Shown here in pieces: positions 53,233-62,421 of a DNA stretch of 62,675 nucleotides; within the stretch, counting starts at the first letter, position 1; every line of letters begins with the position of its first letter. The notes below the pieces were generated by a model. That model made no database searches. It saw nothing but the letters and a program-made list of their open reading frames with translations, and had not been told where the DNA came from. Source of the DNA: RGIG4140 sp045638265 (lineage in GTDB: Bacteria; Pseudomonadota; Alphaproteobacteria; CAAHEQ01; UBA3637); NCBI GenBank assembly GCA_045638265.1, contig JAZUBA010000048.1:1-62675 (forward strand), read 5' to 3'. The position numbers and the translations under genes were made by a program.

Positions 53233-56200
53233 ATGACTATACGCCAAATTTTAATGTCTTTCATATCCTTATCAATGATAAGCATACCCCTTCCTGGGAA
53301 TGCACAACAAAATCCGTTATTTTTTTTGGAACAGCTTGTCGCTCAAAGAAAAGAATATGATATTCAAAAATTTAAAAAAACATATGGTTCATTAGATTAT
53401 ACGGATATTCAAGGCCAAACGGCTCTTTGTCGGGCTGTTTACCGTAATGATTATCACGGATATCACTTATTGGCAAAACATGGCGCAAACCGAAAACATC
53501 CCTGTATTCAACAAATACCTATGTCTCAAAAATTGTCTTTTGATAATGGGTACAGAGCACATATTCGCAATATAAAAATCCAATATGCCGATACAAAAAG
53601 TTATGCTCCACTTTGGTGGGGTGTGGGAGGAGTTGTAGGCGTTGGCGGGATTGTAGCATTAGCAGCAGGTGGAGGTGGTGGTTCATCCTCAAATTCTGAT
53701 AACAACGAAAACCCTAATATAGATTTTTCTGAACAAGGTGGAAATTCTGGTAGTGGAACAGGTTCTGGTGGAAGCTCATCCGATTCAGATACTGGTACAG
53801 GCTCGGGTGGAAGCTCATCCGATTCAGACACTGGTACAGGCTCGGGTGGAAACTCATCCGATTCAGATACCGGTATAGGCTCGGGTGGGAACTCATCCGA
53901 TTCAGATACCGGTACAGGTTCTGGTGGAAGCTCATCTGATTCAGACACTGGTACAGGTTCTGGTGGGAACTCATCCGATTCAGATACCGGTACAGGTTCT
54001 GGTGGAAGCTCATCTGATTCAGATACCGGCACAGGTTCTGGTGGAAGCTCATCCGATTCAGACACTGGTACAGGCTCGGGTGGAAACTCATCCGATTCAG
54101 ATACCGGTACAGGTTCTGGTGGGAACTCATCCGATTCAGACACTGGTACAGGCTCAGGTGGGAACTCATCCGATTCAGACACTGGTACAGGCTCGGGTGG
54201 TAATTCATCCGATTCAGACACTGGTACAGGCTCAGGTGGGAACTCATCCGATTCAGATACTGGTACAGGCTCGGGTGGTAATTCATCCGATTCAGATACC
54301 GGCACAGGTTCTGGTGGAAGCTCATCTGATTCAGATACCGGTACAGGCTCGGGTGGGAACTCATCCGATTCAGATACCGGCACAGGTTCTGGTGGAAGCT
54401 CATCTGATTCAGATACCGGCACTGATGAATTTAAACCAATAACTGTTTCTTTATCCCCCTCAGATTTTAAAACGACTGAATATAAAAAAGGTAATTTTTT
54501 AGATCAAATCGGAGCAGCAACAGCTTACAGTCGTTTTTATACCGGAACAAAAAATGAAGACGGTAGCATTTCTATTTCTCATAATTTACAACCGGTTAAG
54601 GTGGGTGTTATTGATACAGGTGTTTATACGACACATTCTGATTTAAAAAACAAAGTCTCCACCGGTTTTAATTATGATTATGGTCCGTGTACTGCTACAA
54701 ACAAACGTAATTGTTGGGCGTTCAAAGAAGCAAGTTGGTTTGAAGAAGTTTTTGGTATCTCAACTACTGGATTTGTCCTTATGGATTCAAATGGCAAAGA
54801 AACCTATCCAGCTATTGCTGGAACTCAAGCAGAATTTGATGAATGGGTTGCAACATATGATTCTAATTATAATTGGAATAACAATAAAACTAACGTCACT
54901 CCAAACTCAAAATTTAATAGTGCCTTTCATGGTACATATGTTGCAGGGATTATCGGAGCCGAGAAAAACAATTCCGGCATGCATGGTGTGGCTCCAAATG
55001 CTCAAATTGTACCAGTTAAACACGATTTAATGAGTGGTTATTCCAATCCCATAAAGACACTTTTAAACAATAACGCAAAAGTCATTAATTTGAGTTTAGG
55101 CATTGCCTCAAACAGTACATATAACGCAAATATGGCACAAACAAATAAACAAGACTACGGATCTTTAATGGCTGATAGTTTAGATGGATTTAAAGCGTTG
55201 GCCGACAGCCAATCTGCTGTTTTTGTTGTTGCTGCCGGAAATGAAAGTAATTCGCAACCATCTATGGAATCCGGTGCCGGTTTATATTATCCGGAATTAC
55301 AAAAAGTTATGCTTGTTGTTGTTTCTGTTGACAAAAATAATAAATTATCATGGTTTTCAAATCAGTGCGGGGCAACATCAAGCTATTGTTTAGCAGCACC
55401 GGGGGAAAACATCACCTCAACAAACAACACAAGCGGAACACGAACAGAAGGTGGTACTTCTGCAGCCGCACCTATCGTCTCGGGAGCTGTTGCTTTTTTG
55501 ATGGGCGCTTATCCGAATCTGACACCTGCTAACGTTACATCTTTAATTTTAGAAACCGCAACCGATTTAGGTAATCCTTCTGAAACCGGACACGGCTTAT
55601 TAAATTTAGATGCCGCCACACAACCAGTAGGGCAATTATCATTAGCCACAACAAATTCCGTCAGTGGGGATAAATTAAACTTTAGCGGAACAAAATTACG
55701 TATACCGCAAGTTATGCAAATGATGGCAAAAGAAATGCCGGAACAAGTTGCTGTATTAGACAAATACGAACGTATCTTTACCGTTCCAACAAAAAACATT
55801 GTACAAGTTGTTGAACGAGATAATCGCAGATTCCAAAACAAACTGCATCGCTTTATGAAATTTGATAGTATCAAACATATTGCACAAGATGACAGTCCTT
55901 TATCATTCAGTTTTTCAACTGCCTCCAAAAAAGATTCGGAAACAGGTATCGGTTCAATGGATATTACATATCATTTAGGAAAAAATGATGTTCGTTTTTA
56001 CTTCCAAGAAGATACAACTTACGGCAATGTTGATTATTTCGACAGAACAACACTTAATCCCTTTTCCGCCATGGACAATGCTTATGGGATAGACAACATT
56101 TATCATTTATCACAAAAAACAAACTTAAATTTTGGTTTTATATCTGGTCAAAATGCTTTATTTAAAACAACCGATGACGACCAAGATTCTCGTGGCAGAA

Positions 56201-56799
56201 TGAGTGCATTCCAAAGTGGCATATCTTACCAAGCAAATGATAAACTGTCTATTAACGTAAATGGTGGTATTCTAAATGAAGAAAATTCTTTATTAGGAAT
56301 TTACGGGAATGGCGGTTTTGAAATAGATAAAACTCAAACTTATTATGTTGGTATAATGGCTCAGCTATCCCCAACGGACAGATGGCGTTTAAGTGGTTCC
56401 TATTATTATGGGATGACCCCTTCTCAACAATTAAATTCATTTATAAAAACGAATCGTTTATATAGTGAAAGCCTGTCGTTTGATGCTCGTTATTTATTAG
56501 ACAAGCAGAATTATATCGGATTTGTTTTATCATCTCCGTTAAGAATACGCAAGGGATACGCTCAATTTACCTTACCATCGGGCAGAGATTATTATTCTGA
56601 TACCATGTATCAAAATAATACAAAATTAAAACTGCATTCTTCGGCAAGAGAATGGGATACAGGCATCTATGGCGTTTATGCTTTAACACCGGCAATACAC
56701 ATTAAATCTCAAGGGATGATTCGTTTTAATCCGGAACACCAAGCCAAAGCAAAACCTGATTATCAAGTTTTATTCGGTCTTAATTGGAATTGGTACTAA
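53233..56799 (+). CDS. Subtilisin-family (S8) autotransporter protease with repeat stalk
   Basis: 1188 residues. Signal peptide (cleavage near GNAQQ), then one ankyrin-like unit (TDIQGQTALCRAVYRNDYHGYHLLAKHGANR, about 57-90), a Gly-rich hydrophobic segment WWGVGGVVGVGGIVALAAGG (about 128-147), and a 13-residue Ser/Asp/Gly/Thr repeat from residue 181. The subtilase domain has catalytic Asp461 (GVIDTG), His566 (FHGTYVAG) and Ser743 (GGTSAAAP). From about 880 to the end is a beta-rich region ending LNWNWY, consistent with an outer-membrane barrel of type Va autotransporters. Probably a surface protease held off the cell by the repeat stalk; target unknown. Single gene. Confidence 0.87.
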   Translation: MTIRQILMSFISLSMISIPLPGNAQQNPLFFLEQLVAQRKEYDIQKFKKTYGSLDYTDIQGQTALCRAVYRNDYHGYHLLAKHGANRKHPCIQQIPMSQKLSFDNGYRAHIRNIKIQYADTKSYAPLWWGVGGVVGVGGIVALAAGGGGGSSSNSDNNENPNIDFSEQGGNSGSGTGSGGSSSDSDTGTGSGGSSSDSDTGTGSGGNSSDSDTGIGSGGNSSDSDTGTGSGGSSSDSDTGTGSGGNSSDSDTGTGSGGSSSDSDTGTGSGGSSSDSDTGTGSGGNSSDSDTGTGSGGNSSDSDTGTGSGGNSSDSDTGTGSGGNSSDSDTGTGSGGNSSDSDTGTGSGGNSSDSDTGTGSGGSSSDSDTGTGSGGNSSDSDTGTGSGGSSSDSDTGTDEFKPITVSLSPSDFKTTEYKKGNFLDQIGAATAYSRFYTGTKNEDGSISISHNLQPVKVGVIDTGVYTTHSDLKNKVSTGFNYDYGPCTATNKRNCWAFKEASWFEEVFGISTTGFVLMDSNGKETYPAIAGTQAEFDEWVATYDSNYNWNNNKTNVTPNSKFNSAFHGTYVAGIIGAEKNNSGMHGVAPNAQIVPVKHDLMSGYSNPIKTLLNNNAKVINLSLGIASNSTYNANMAQTNKQDYGSLMADSLDGFKALADSQSAVFVVAAGNESNSQPSMESGAGLYYPELQKVMLVVVSVDKNNKLSWFSNQCGATSSYCLAAPGENITSTNNTSGTRTEGGTSAAAPIVSGAVAFLMGAYPNLTPANVTSLILETATDLGNPSETGHGLLNLDAATQPVGQLSLATTNSVSGDKLNFSGTKLRIPQVMQMMAKEMPEQVAVLDKYERIFTVPTKNIVQVVERDNRRFQNKLHRFMKFDSIKHIAQDDSPLSFSFSTASKKDSETGIGSMDITYHLGKNDVRFYFQEDTTYGNVDYFDRTTLNPFSAMDNAYGIDNIYHLSQKTNLNFGFISGQNALFKTTDDDQDSRGRMSAFQSGISYQANDKLSINVNGGILNEENSLLGIYGNGGFEIDKTQTYYVGIMAQLSPTDRWRLSGSYYYGMTPSQQLNSFIKTNRLYSESLSFDARYLLDKQNYIGFVLSSPLRIRKGYAQFTLPSGRDYYSDTMYQNNTKLKLHSSAREWDTGIYGVYALTPAIHIKSQGMIRFNPEHQAKAKPDYQVLFGLNWNWY
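53773..54423 (+). repeat. 39-bp in-frame minisatellite
   Basis: Sixteen complete copies plus a partial seventeenth of a 39-bp unit encoding (S/N)SSDSDTGTGSGG, in frame within the S8 autotransporter. Copies are near identical at DNA level and differ mainly in AGC versus AAC/AAT at the first codon and in synonymous third positions; copy 3 has Ile for Thr. Head-to-tail with no spacers, hence not CRISPR. Likely length-variable by slippage or recombination. Confidence 0.97.
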
Positions 56800-56817
56800 T
56801 ATTTTACTCATAAACTC

Positions 56818-56848
56818 TTGACAGTTTACTGATGAATACCGATATATT
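56818..56848 (+). promoter_or_regulatory. Promoter of the 56880 gene
   Basis: Perfect TTGACA followed by GATATATT: a -10 of GATATA at 17 bp or TATATT at 19 bp. Confidence 0.5.
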
Positions 56849-56879
56849 AAACATATCAATTTAAAAAGGAGATATAATT

Positions 56880-57446
56880 ATGTGGCGCAAAGAAGCAGAA
56901 GTTATTGGATTAGTTGAATTTTCTGATTATTATTGTTTAAAATTAAAAGAAGAGGCCGGTTTCATTATTGAGCGGACTTACTTAAATGGTACGGAAATCA
57001 AAGAAGGTGACAAAGTTCAAATCAACTATGAAAAAGGCGAAATTATTGGTGTAAAAGTAAATGGTACCGAATATGATTATCCATCCAAAAGAGAACAAGC
57101 CTTAAAAAAAGAATCCGAAAAAATCTACAAAGAATTACCACCTATTTTACAGAAAAAAATGGATGAATTGCGTGCTCGTAACGATAAAAACATTACAAGC
57201 AGAGAGCATTTGTTTTTAGAAGCATTCACCTTTGGTGCAGAAATAGCAGAAAAATTCAAAACCATCAAAGAAGTTCGAAAATTTCATGCAATGGATCGAG
57301 AAAAACAAAAAAAGATTTTTCCGTTTTTAACATTTGCAACGGAAGATAATTATATAACAGCGTCCTGTTATGCAGCATTGTTCGTTATAAAAGACAATAT
57401 CACCAAAAGAAAAAACACATCTTTCAAAAAAGATTTAACACTTTAA
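56880..57446 (+). CDS. Hypothetical cytosolic protein
   Basis: 188 residues, not recognised. Residues 1-65 look like a small beta-barrel (VIGLVEFSDYYCLKLKEE ... EIKEGDKVQINYEKGEIIGVKVNGTEYDY), followed by a helical, Lys/Glu-rich part (SKREQALKKESEKIYKELPPILQKK) and a second helical domain (EHLFLEAFTFGAEIAEKF). No signal peptide or membrane segment. Strong SD AAGGAG, own promoter and terminator, so likely a real, independently expressed gene. Confidence 0.75.
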   Translation: MWRKEAEVIGLVEFSDYYCLKLKEEAGFIIERTYLNGTEIKEGDKVQINYEKGEIIGVKVNGTEYDYPSKREQALKKESEKIYKELPPILQKKMDELRARNDKNITSREHLFLEAFTFGAEIAEKFKTIKEVRKFHAMDREKQKKIFPFLTFATEDNYITASCYAALFVIKDNITKRKNTSFKKDLTL

Positions 57447-57466
57447 ATTAAAATTTCTTACATTCA

Positions 57467-57493
57467 AAACATCCTTTTTAGGATGTTTTTTTA
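57467..57493 (+). terminator. Terminator of the 56880 gene
   Basis: AAACATCCT / AGGATGTTT stem, TTTT loop, T run. Confidence 0.9.
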
Positions 57494-57539
57494 TTTGAGA
57501 ATAACACCGGTCTTTTGAAAATTTATATAAAAAATTAAT

Positions 57540-57567
57540 TTGATTTTTCTTCAATTTCTGATATAAA
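57540..57567 (+). promoter_or_regulatory. Promoter of the glycosyltransferase gene
   Basis: TTGATT, 16-bp spacer, TATAAA, 27 bases before the GTG start. Confidence 0.5.
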
Positions 57568-57594
57568 AGGATTATACTTTATCAGGAGGCTATT

Positions 57595-58527
57595 GTGAAA
57601 TCATTCAAATTAAATGTTGTTGTACCGGCGTATAATGAAGCATTAACTTTACCCGAACTCATTAAACAATTAAAACATATATTATCTAATATTGATTATG
57701 AAATTATTATTGTCAATGACGGTTCTTCTGATAATACTCTAGAAGTGTTAAAAGAACTTCACAGACAAAACAATCGTGTGCAATATCTTTCTTTTTCTCG
57801 TAATTTTGGTCATCAATGTGCTTTACGCGCTGGTTTGAATTATGCTCAATGTGATTGCGTCATTATGATGGATGCAGACTTACAACATCCTGTTAATCTA
57901 ATTCCTGATATGATAAAATTATGGCAAAACGGTGCCGAAATTGTCAACACAATCCGACAAGAAAATAAAAACCAAAGTTGGTTAAAAAGAAAAACATCAA
58001 ATCTGTTTTACAAAATTTTAAATTACATGACAGAAATCAATGTTCCCAAAGGAGCAGCAGATTTTCGTCTATTAGATAAAAAAGTATTAGAAGTCATAAA
58101 AAACACACCGGAACGCAATTTGTTTTTTAGGGGATATGTCAATTGGATGGGATATAAACAAGTAAATATTCCATATCAAGTCGGCAAGCGATTTGCAGGA
58201 AAAAGCAGTTACACATTAAAAAAAATGATGGCTTTGGCATGGTCAGGTATAACTTCTTTCGGCATTATGCCTTTACGATTAGCCAGTCTTTTGGGTTTTT
58301 TAACAACAGCTATCGGATTTTTATACGCCTGTTATGTACTTTATATGAAAATTTTCACTGATACTTATGTTGTATCCGGCTGGGCATCCGTTTTAGTGTC
58401 TGTGTTAATTATTGGAGGCATTCAATTAATCATTATCGGTATTTTAGGAGAATATTTAGGATTAATTTATCTGGAAACAAAACACCGCCCACTTTACATC
58501 ATTTCTGAAACAAGTATTCAAAAATAA
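57595..58527 (+). CDS. GtrB/DPM1-type family 2 glycosyltransferase
   Basis: 310 residues, GTG start after a strong AGGAGG. GT2 domain: LNVVVPAYNEALTLPELIKQL, IIIVNDGSSDNTLEVLK, MMDADLQHPVNLIPDMI (Asp-x-Asp-like metal site) and GAADFRLLDKKV. Two C-terminal membrane helices (LASLLGFLTTAIGFLYACYVLY and VLVSVLIIGGIQLIIIGILGEYLG). The class transfers a sugar from an NDP-sugar to undecaprenyl phosphate for use in the periplasm. Precedes the OpgB-like gene by 65 bases; a joint role in envelope glycan decoration is plausible. Confidence 0.88.
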   Translation: MKSFKLNVVVPAYNEALTLPELIKQLKHILSNIDYEIIIVNDGSSDNTLEVLKELHRQNNRVQYLSFSRNFGHQCALRAGLNYAQCDCVIMMDADLQHPVNLIPDMIKLWQNGAEIVNTIRQENKNQSWLKRKTSNLFYKILNYMTEINVPKGAADFRLLDKKVLEVIKNTPERNLFFRGYVNWMGYKQVNIPYQVGKRFAGKSSYTLKKMMALAWSGITSFGIMPLRLASLLGFLTTAIGFLYACYVLYMKIFTDTYVVSGWASVLVSVLIIGGIQLIIIGILGEYLGLIYLETKHRPLYIISETSIQK

Positions 58528-58540
58528 TAAAAATTTTCAC

Positions 58541-58569
58541 TTGCTTTTTTTAAAAAAAACATATATATT
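58541..58569 (+). promoter_or_regulatory. Possible promoter of the OpgB-like gene
   Basis: TTGCTT, 17-bp spacer, TATATT, 23 bases before the ATG. Confidence 0.45.
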
Positions 58570-58592
58570 TCGCAAAAAAGGAATATGTTATT

Positions 58593-60419
58593 ATGTTTTC
58601 TCTCAAAAAAATTAATTTCTTTTTCGGTTTCCTCGTTACTTTATGGGGTATTGGATTGTTTATTTCCACTCTTTGGATCCGTTTTAATTTTGGCAAAATT
58701 GAGGTTGAACAAATTATTTTAAATCTATTGCAACCAATGCACGGAATTGCAAAAGGATTATTATATAGCGGAATTTCTTTAATCTTTTTTCTAAGTTTTA
58801 TTCTTGCTGTTTTCGTTGTTTACATCCTCAAAAATTATATCCCGAAATATGCATTACCTGCATTATATATCTTCGGACTTTCTTTAATGGCTAGTCCTTT
58901 TATTCAGTGGAATTTAACCTTTTTTATCCGTTCACGTATTACAGATACTTTATTATATGAACAAGAACACAATGTTTCATCCGTTAAAACAAACGGACGC
59001 AATATTATATATATTGTTTTAGAATCATTTGAAAAATCATACCAAAATAAAGATATATTAGGACAAAATTTAGCACCACAATTAACACGGATACAAAATG
59101 AAAACACAACATTTTACGGTTTTCATCAATTAAAACAAACCGGCTGGACAATCACCAGTTTAATGTCTTCCTTCTGCGGAGTACCGCTCAAATTTGATAA
59201 TTTACTTTCAGATATTTATCTATACCAACAGTTTATGCCAGGCTTAAATTGTTGGCCAGAACAATTAAAACAACAAGGATATAATACTGTTTTAATGAAA
59301 GCTTCTTCCATTCGTTTTACAGGAACGGATAAATTCGCTTTACAACATGGATTTCAAAAAGCTATAGGCGAAGCGGAATTAAGAGAAAAATTCGGCGATG
59401 ATGACAATTCAGAATGGGGATTAAATGATCATGCCTTTTTTCAAGCCGTTAAAACGGAATTAACACGATTAAGCAATCAAGAAAAACCTTTTTTCTTGGC
59501 AACCGTTCAAGCAGACACGCATCAACCGCGTGGACATGTCAATAAAAAATGTGACGTTATATATGATGATTATCGCGATGCTGTTATCTGTACCGACAAG
59601 GAAGCATTCGCTTTATTAAAATGGATAAAAGAACAACCTTTCTACAAAAACACAACTGTTATTGTTGCTGGAGACCATCTTATTAGTGCAACCGATATTG
59701 ATGATAGATTAGAACAAATACAAAATCGGGAAATATTTTTTACTGTTATTAATCCAGGAACTCAAAAACAACCCCAACAACACATATTTACAAATTTAGA
59801 CGTTGCACCAACCATTTTAGATGCAGCAGGATTTGAGTTTGATGGAAAATTCGGTTTAGGACAATCTTTATATAGAGAAGAAAAAACATTATTTGAAAAA
59901 CAAGGTCAAAAATTGGAGTTTGAATTAGCTTGTCGATCAGAAAAATATCGTTCTTGGGGCAACACACAACCGGTTGATGTATTTTTTGAACCGAAACGAT
60001 TAATAGCAATCAAACAAAATGAATTAATTGCGCTTTATAAAGACATTCATACAAAATTAGGAGTTAAAAATTTAAAACAATATTTATTTGATGAATATTG
60101 GACACAAGAAAATGTTGCCGAATTAAAATTTAAACCGGAAAACACTCAAAAAGAATTTAAAGCACTGTTTACGCTTGTAACAGTTATGAGCGGAGCAACA
60201 AAAAAGAATATGAATGTTTATTGGAAAGATAAAAAAATTGCCGTTTGGGAGTTTAAAAAAACTCAAGAAATCAAAAAAGAACTTGTGATCACACCGGAAA
60301 TGATAGAAGAAGGTATTGTTCATTTACGTTTTGAAACAGAAATAGAAAATGCATATGATCATGCTTATACCGGCACTCAATTTGTTGATATGACGTTGTT
60401 ACCATTGGGCAATAGTTAA
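58593..60419 (+). CDS. LTA-synthase/OpgB-family phosphoglycerol transferase
   Basis: 608 residues in the alkaline-phosphatase superfamily. Three to four N-terminal membrane helices (to about 115), then a periplasmic sulfatase-like domain: NIIYIVLESFEKSY (metal-binding Glu), GWTITSLMSSFCGVPL (candidate Thr nucleophile), FLATVQADTHQPRG and TTVIVAGDHLISATD (Asp-His metal ligands). It resembles OpgB (MdoB), which adds phosphoglycerol from phosphatidylglycerol to periplasmic glucans, or EptA-like modifying enzymes. The C-terminal 130 residues beyond the catalytic domain are unassigned. AAGGAATATG precedes the start. Confidence 0.8.
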   Translation: MFSLKKINFFFGFLVTLWGIGLFISTLWIRFNFGKIEVEQIILNLLQPMHGIAKGLLYSGISLIFFLSFILAVFVVYILKNYIPKYALPALYIFGLSLMASPFIQWNLTFFIRSRITDTLLYEQEHNVSSVKTNGRNIIYIVLESFEKSYQNKDILGQNLAPQLTRIQNENTTFYGFHQLKQTGWTITSLMSSFCGVPLKFDNLLSDIYLYQQFMPGLNCWPEQLKQQGYNTVLMKASSIRFTGTDKFALQHGFQKAIGEAELREKFGDDDNSEWGLNDHAFFQAVKTELTRLSNQEKPFFLATVQADTHQPRGHVNKKCDVIYDDYRDAVICTDKEAFALLKWIKEQPFYKNTTVIVAGDHLISATDIDDRLEQIQNREIFFTVINPGTQKQPQQHIFTNLDVAPTILDAAGFEFDGKFGLGQSLYREEKTLFEKQGQKLEFELACRSEKYRSWGNTQPVDVFFEPKRLIAIKQNELIALYKDIHTKLGVKNLKQYLFDEYWTQENVAELKFKPENTQKEFKALFTLVTVMSGATKKNMNVYWKDKKIAVWEFKKTQEIKKELVITPEMIEEGIVHLRFETEIENAYDHAYTGTQFVDMTLLPLGNS

Positions 60420-60483
60420 ATAGAAAAAATTTTCTTTGTAAATAAAGCACTTATAAAATTTTATTTTTTTTGCAAAAAAGTGC

Positions 60484-60512
60484 TTGACAATTTGATATTT
60501 TAACGGCATAAT
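60484..60512 (+). promoter_or_regulatory. Promoter of tRNA-Tyr/tRNA-Gly/tuf
   Basis: Perfect TTGACA, 17-bp spacer, CATAAT, about 37 bases before tRNA-Tyr. Confidence 0.75.
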
Positions 60513-60548
60513 GAAGACCTCTCGTGAAGCGAGAGTGTCTATTGGGCC

Positions 60549-60634
60549 GGAAGGGTGGCCGAGTGGTTAATGGCAGCAGACTGTAAATCTGCCGACTTAT
60601 GTCTACGAAAGTTCGAATCTTTCCCCTTCCACCA
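60549..60634 (+). tRNA. tRNA-Tyr (GUA)
   Basis: 86 nt with encoded CCA. Acceptor GGAAGGG pairs with CCCTTCC; anticodon GTA at 60583-60585; long variable arm as expected for bacterial tRNA-Tyr; GTTCGAATC T-loop. Start of a tRNA-Tyr, tRNA-Gly, tuf unit. Confidence 0.97.
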
Positions 60635-60650
60635 TAAGACCCGACTATAA

Positions 60651-60724
<74 letters not shown>

Positions 60725-60787
60725 ATCTAAGGGAATCCTCTAACGAGGATTTATTTTTTAACACTGATCAGTTAAGGAATTTCAATA

Positions 60788-61978
60788 ATGAGTAAAGAAA
60801 AATTCGAAAGAAATAAACCGCACTGCAACATTGGTACTATTGGCCACGTTGACCACGGTAAAACAACTTTAACAGCTGCTATTACAAAAGTTTTAGCAGA
60901 AAAAGGCGGCGCTGCTTTTGTTGATTATGCAAACATCGATAAAGCTCCAGAAGAACGCGCTCGCGGTATCACCATTTCAACATCACACGTTGAATACGAA
61001 ACAGAAAACCGTCACTATGCACACGTTGACTGTCCGGGACACGCTGACTACGTCAAAAACATGATTACTGGTGCTGCTCAAATGGACGGTGCTATCTTAG
61101 TTGTTTCTGCTGCTGATGGTCCAATGCCACAAACTCGTGAACACATCTTGTTAGCTCGTCAAGTCGGCGTTCCTGCTATCGTTGTTTTCATGAACAAATG
61201 TGATATGGTTGACGATGCTGAATTGTTAGAATTAGTTGAAATGGAAATTCGTGAATTGTTATCTTCATATCAATTCCCAGGTGACGATATTCCTATCGTT
61301 CGCGGTTCAGCTAAAGTTGCATTAGATGATGGTGATGCTTCTTTAGGTAGAGATGCTATTCTTAAATTAATGGAAGAAGTTGATGCTTACATTCCACAAC
61401 CGGAACGTCCAAAAGACAAACCATTCTTGATGCCAATTGAAGACGTATTCTCAATTTCAGGTCGTGGTACAGTTGTTACAGGTCGTGTAGAACGCGGCGT
61501 CATCAAAGTTGGTGAAGAAGTTGAAATCGTTGGTTTACGTCCGACAACAAAAACAACATGTACAGGTATTGAAATGTTCCGTAAATTATTGGATCAAGGT
61601 GAAGCTGGTGATAACATCGGTGTATTGCTCCGTGGTACAAAACGTGACGAAGTTGAACGTGGTCAAGTTTTAGCTGCTCCGGGTACAATTACTCCGCACA
61701 CAGAATTTGAATCTGAAGTTTACGTATTAAGCAAAGAAGAAGGCGGTCGTCATACTCCGTTCTTTGCTAACTATCGTCCTCAATTCTACTTCCGTACAAC
61801 AGACGTTACAGGTACAATTGAATTACCTGAAGGCGTTGAAATGGTTATGCCGGGCGACAATGTAAAATTAAAAGTTACATTAATCGTTCCTGTTGCTATG
61901 GACGAAGGTTTACGTTTTGCTATCCGTGAAGGTGGCCATACAGTTGGTGCCGGCGTGGTTGCTAAAATTGAAAAATAA
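60788..61978 (+). CDS. tuf: Translation elongation factor Tu
   Basis: GTPase that delivers aminoacyl-tRNA to the ribosome. 396 residues with G1 GHVDHGKTT, G3 DCPGHADYVKNM, G4 NKCDMVDD (NKCD), GSAKVAL, and domains II and III intact (RGTVVTGRVERG, FYFRTTDVTGTIELPEGVEMVMPGDN). Codon usage is visibly shifted toward C-ending His, Asn and Phe codons compared with neighbours, fitting very high expression. Read from the same promoter as the two upstream tRNAs. Confidence 0.99.
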   Translation: MSKEKFERNKPHCNIGTIGHVDHGKTTLTAAITKVLAEKGGAAFVDYANIDKAPEERARGITISTSHVEYETENRHYAHVDCPGHADYVKNMITGAAQMDGAILVVSAADGPMPQTREHILLARQVGVPAIVVFMNKCDMVDDAELLELVEMEIRELLSSYQFPGDDIPIVRGSAKVALDDGDASLGRDAILKLMEEVDAYIPQPERPKDKPFLMPIEDVFSISGRGTVVTGRVERGVIKVGEEVEIVGLRPTTKTTCTGIEMFRKLLDQGEAGDNIGVLLRGTKRDEVERGQVLAAPGTITPHTEFESEVYVLSKEEGGRHTPFFANYRPQFYFRTTDVTGTIELPEGVEMVMPGDNVKLKVTLIVPVAMDEGLRFAIREGGHTVGAGVVAKIEK

Positions 61979-61999
61979 TTTCAATTAAAACCTAAAAAA

Positions 62000-62033
62000 G
62001 AACACCTTTCATTTTTTGAAAGGTGTTTTTTTA
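62000..62033 (+). terminator. Terminator of tuf
   Basis: AACACCTTTC / GAAAGGTGTT stem with a 7-base loop and T run. Confidence 0.95.
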
Positions 62034-62216
62034 TTGATAAAAATACAAACAGAATTACATTCAAAAAAACTTAAAATATCAATAAAAAATATTAGAACCT
62101 GCTTAGTTAATCCTTAGAAAAATCTATTCTAACATATTTTTATTGTCCTTATAAAACATTATTAAAAAAAGATACTACATTTTTATAACTTTACAAAACA
62201 AAAACAATTTCTCAGC

Positions 62217-62246
62217 GTTGCATATTAACCTACGTTTAATTGCAAC
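62217..62246. promoter_or_regulatory. Palindromic operator-like site C
   Basis: Left arm GTTGCATATTAAC, centre CTACG, right arm TTTAATTGCAAC. The right half, read on the minus strand, is exactly GTTGCAATTAAACGT, identical over 15 bases to the left half of site A. Centre is 137 bp from that of site D, upstream of the same gene. Confidence 0.7.
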
Positions 62247-62353
62247 ACTTTTTTTACATATTTTGCATTTTTTTTGATTTTTATGATTAATAACTGTTGG
62301 CTTGTTTGTGATATTTCCCTGTTTTCTCCTTTTTTCCTCTTGAGTGCGAAATT

Positions 62354-62383
62354 GTTGCACATAAACGTACCTTTAATTACAAT
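62354..62383. promoter_or_regulatory. Palindromic operator-like site D
   Basis: GTTGCACATAAACGTACC then TTTAATTACAAT; same 30-bp motif. It ends 38 bases before the ATG at 62422, almost the same distance as site B has from its gene. Confidence 0.7.
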
Positions 62384-62421
62384 GGAGAAATACTGTATTT
62401 ATTAGATAATTTGGAGGTATT

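Larger units (their letters stand above)
62034..62421. other. Long regulatory gap before the second prepilin gene
   Basis: About 390 bases without a gene, AT-rich. It contains palindromic sites C (62217-62246) and D (62354-62383) and the SD TTGGAGG of the next gene. No RNA gene or ORF with a credible start was seen in the rest. Confidence 0.6.

Noticed and set aside
53773..54423. Possible CRISPR array
   Set aside because: Units are contiguous without spacers and lie in frame in a coding sequence.
53601..54442. Long open frames on the minus strand and other frames across the S8 gene repeat
   Set aside because: They stay open only because the 39-bp unit is divisible by three and lacks stops in those frames; the predicted proteins are pure repeats without start sites, and the true frame has protease domains.
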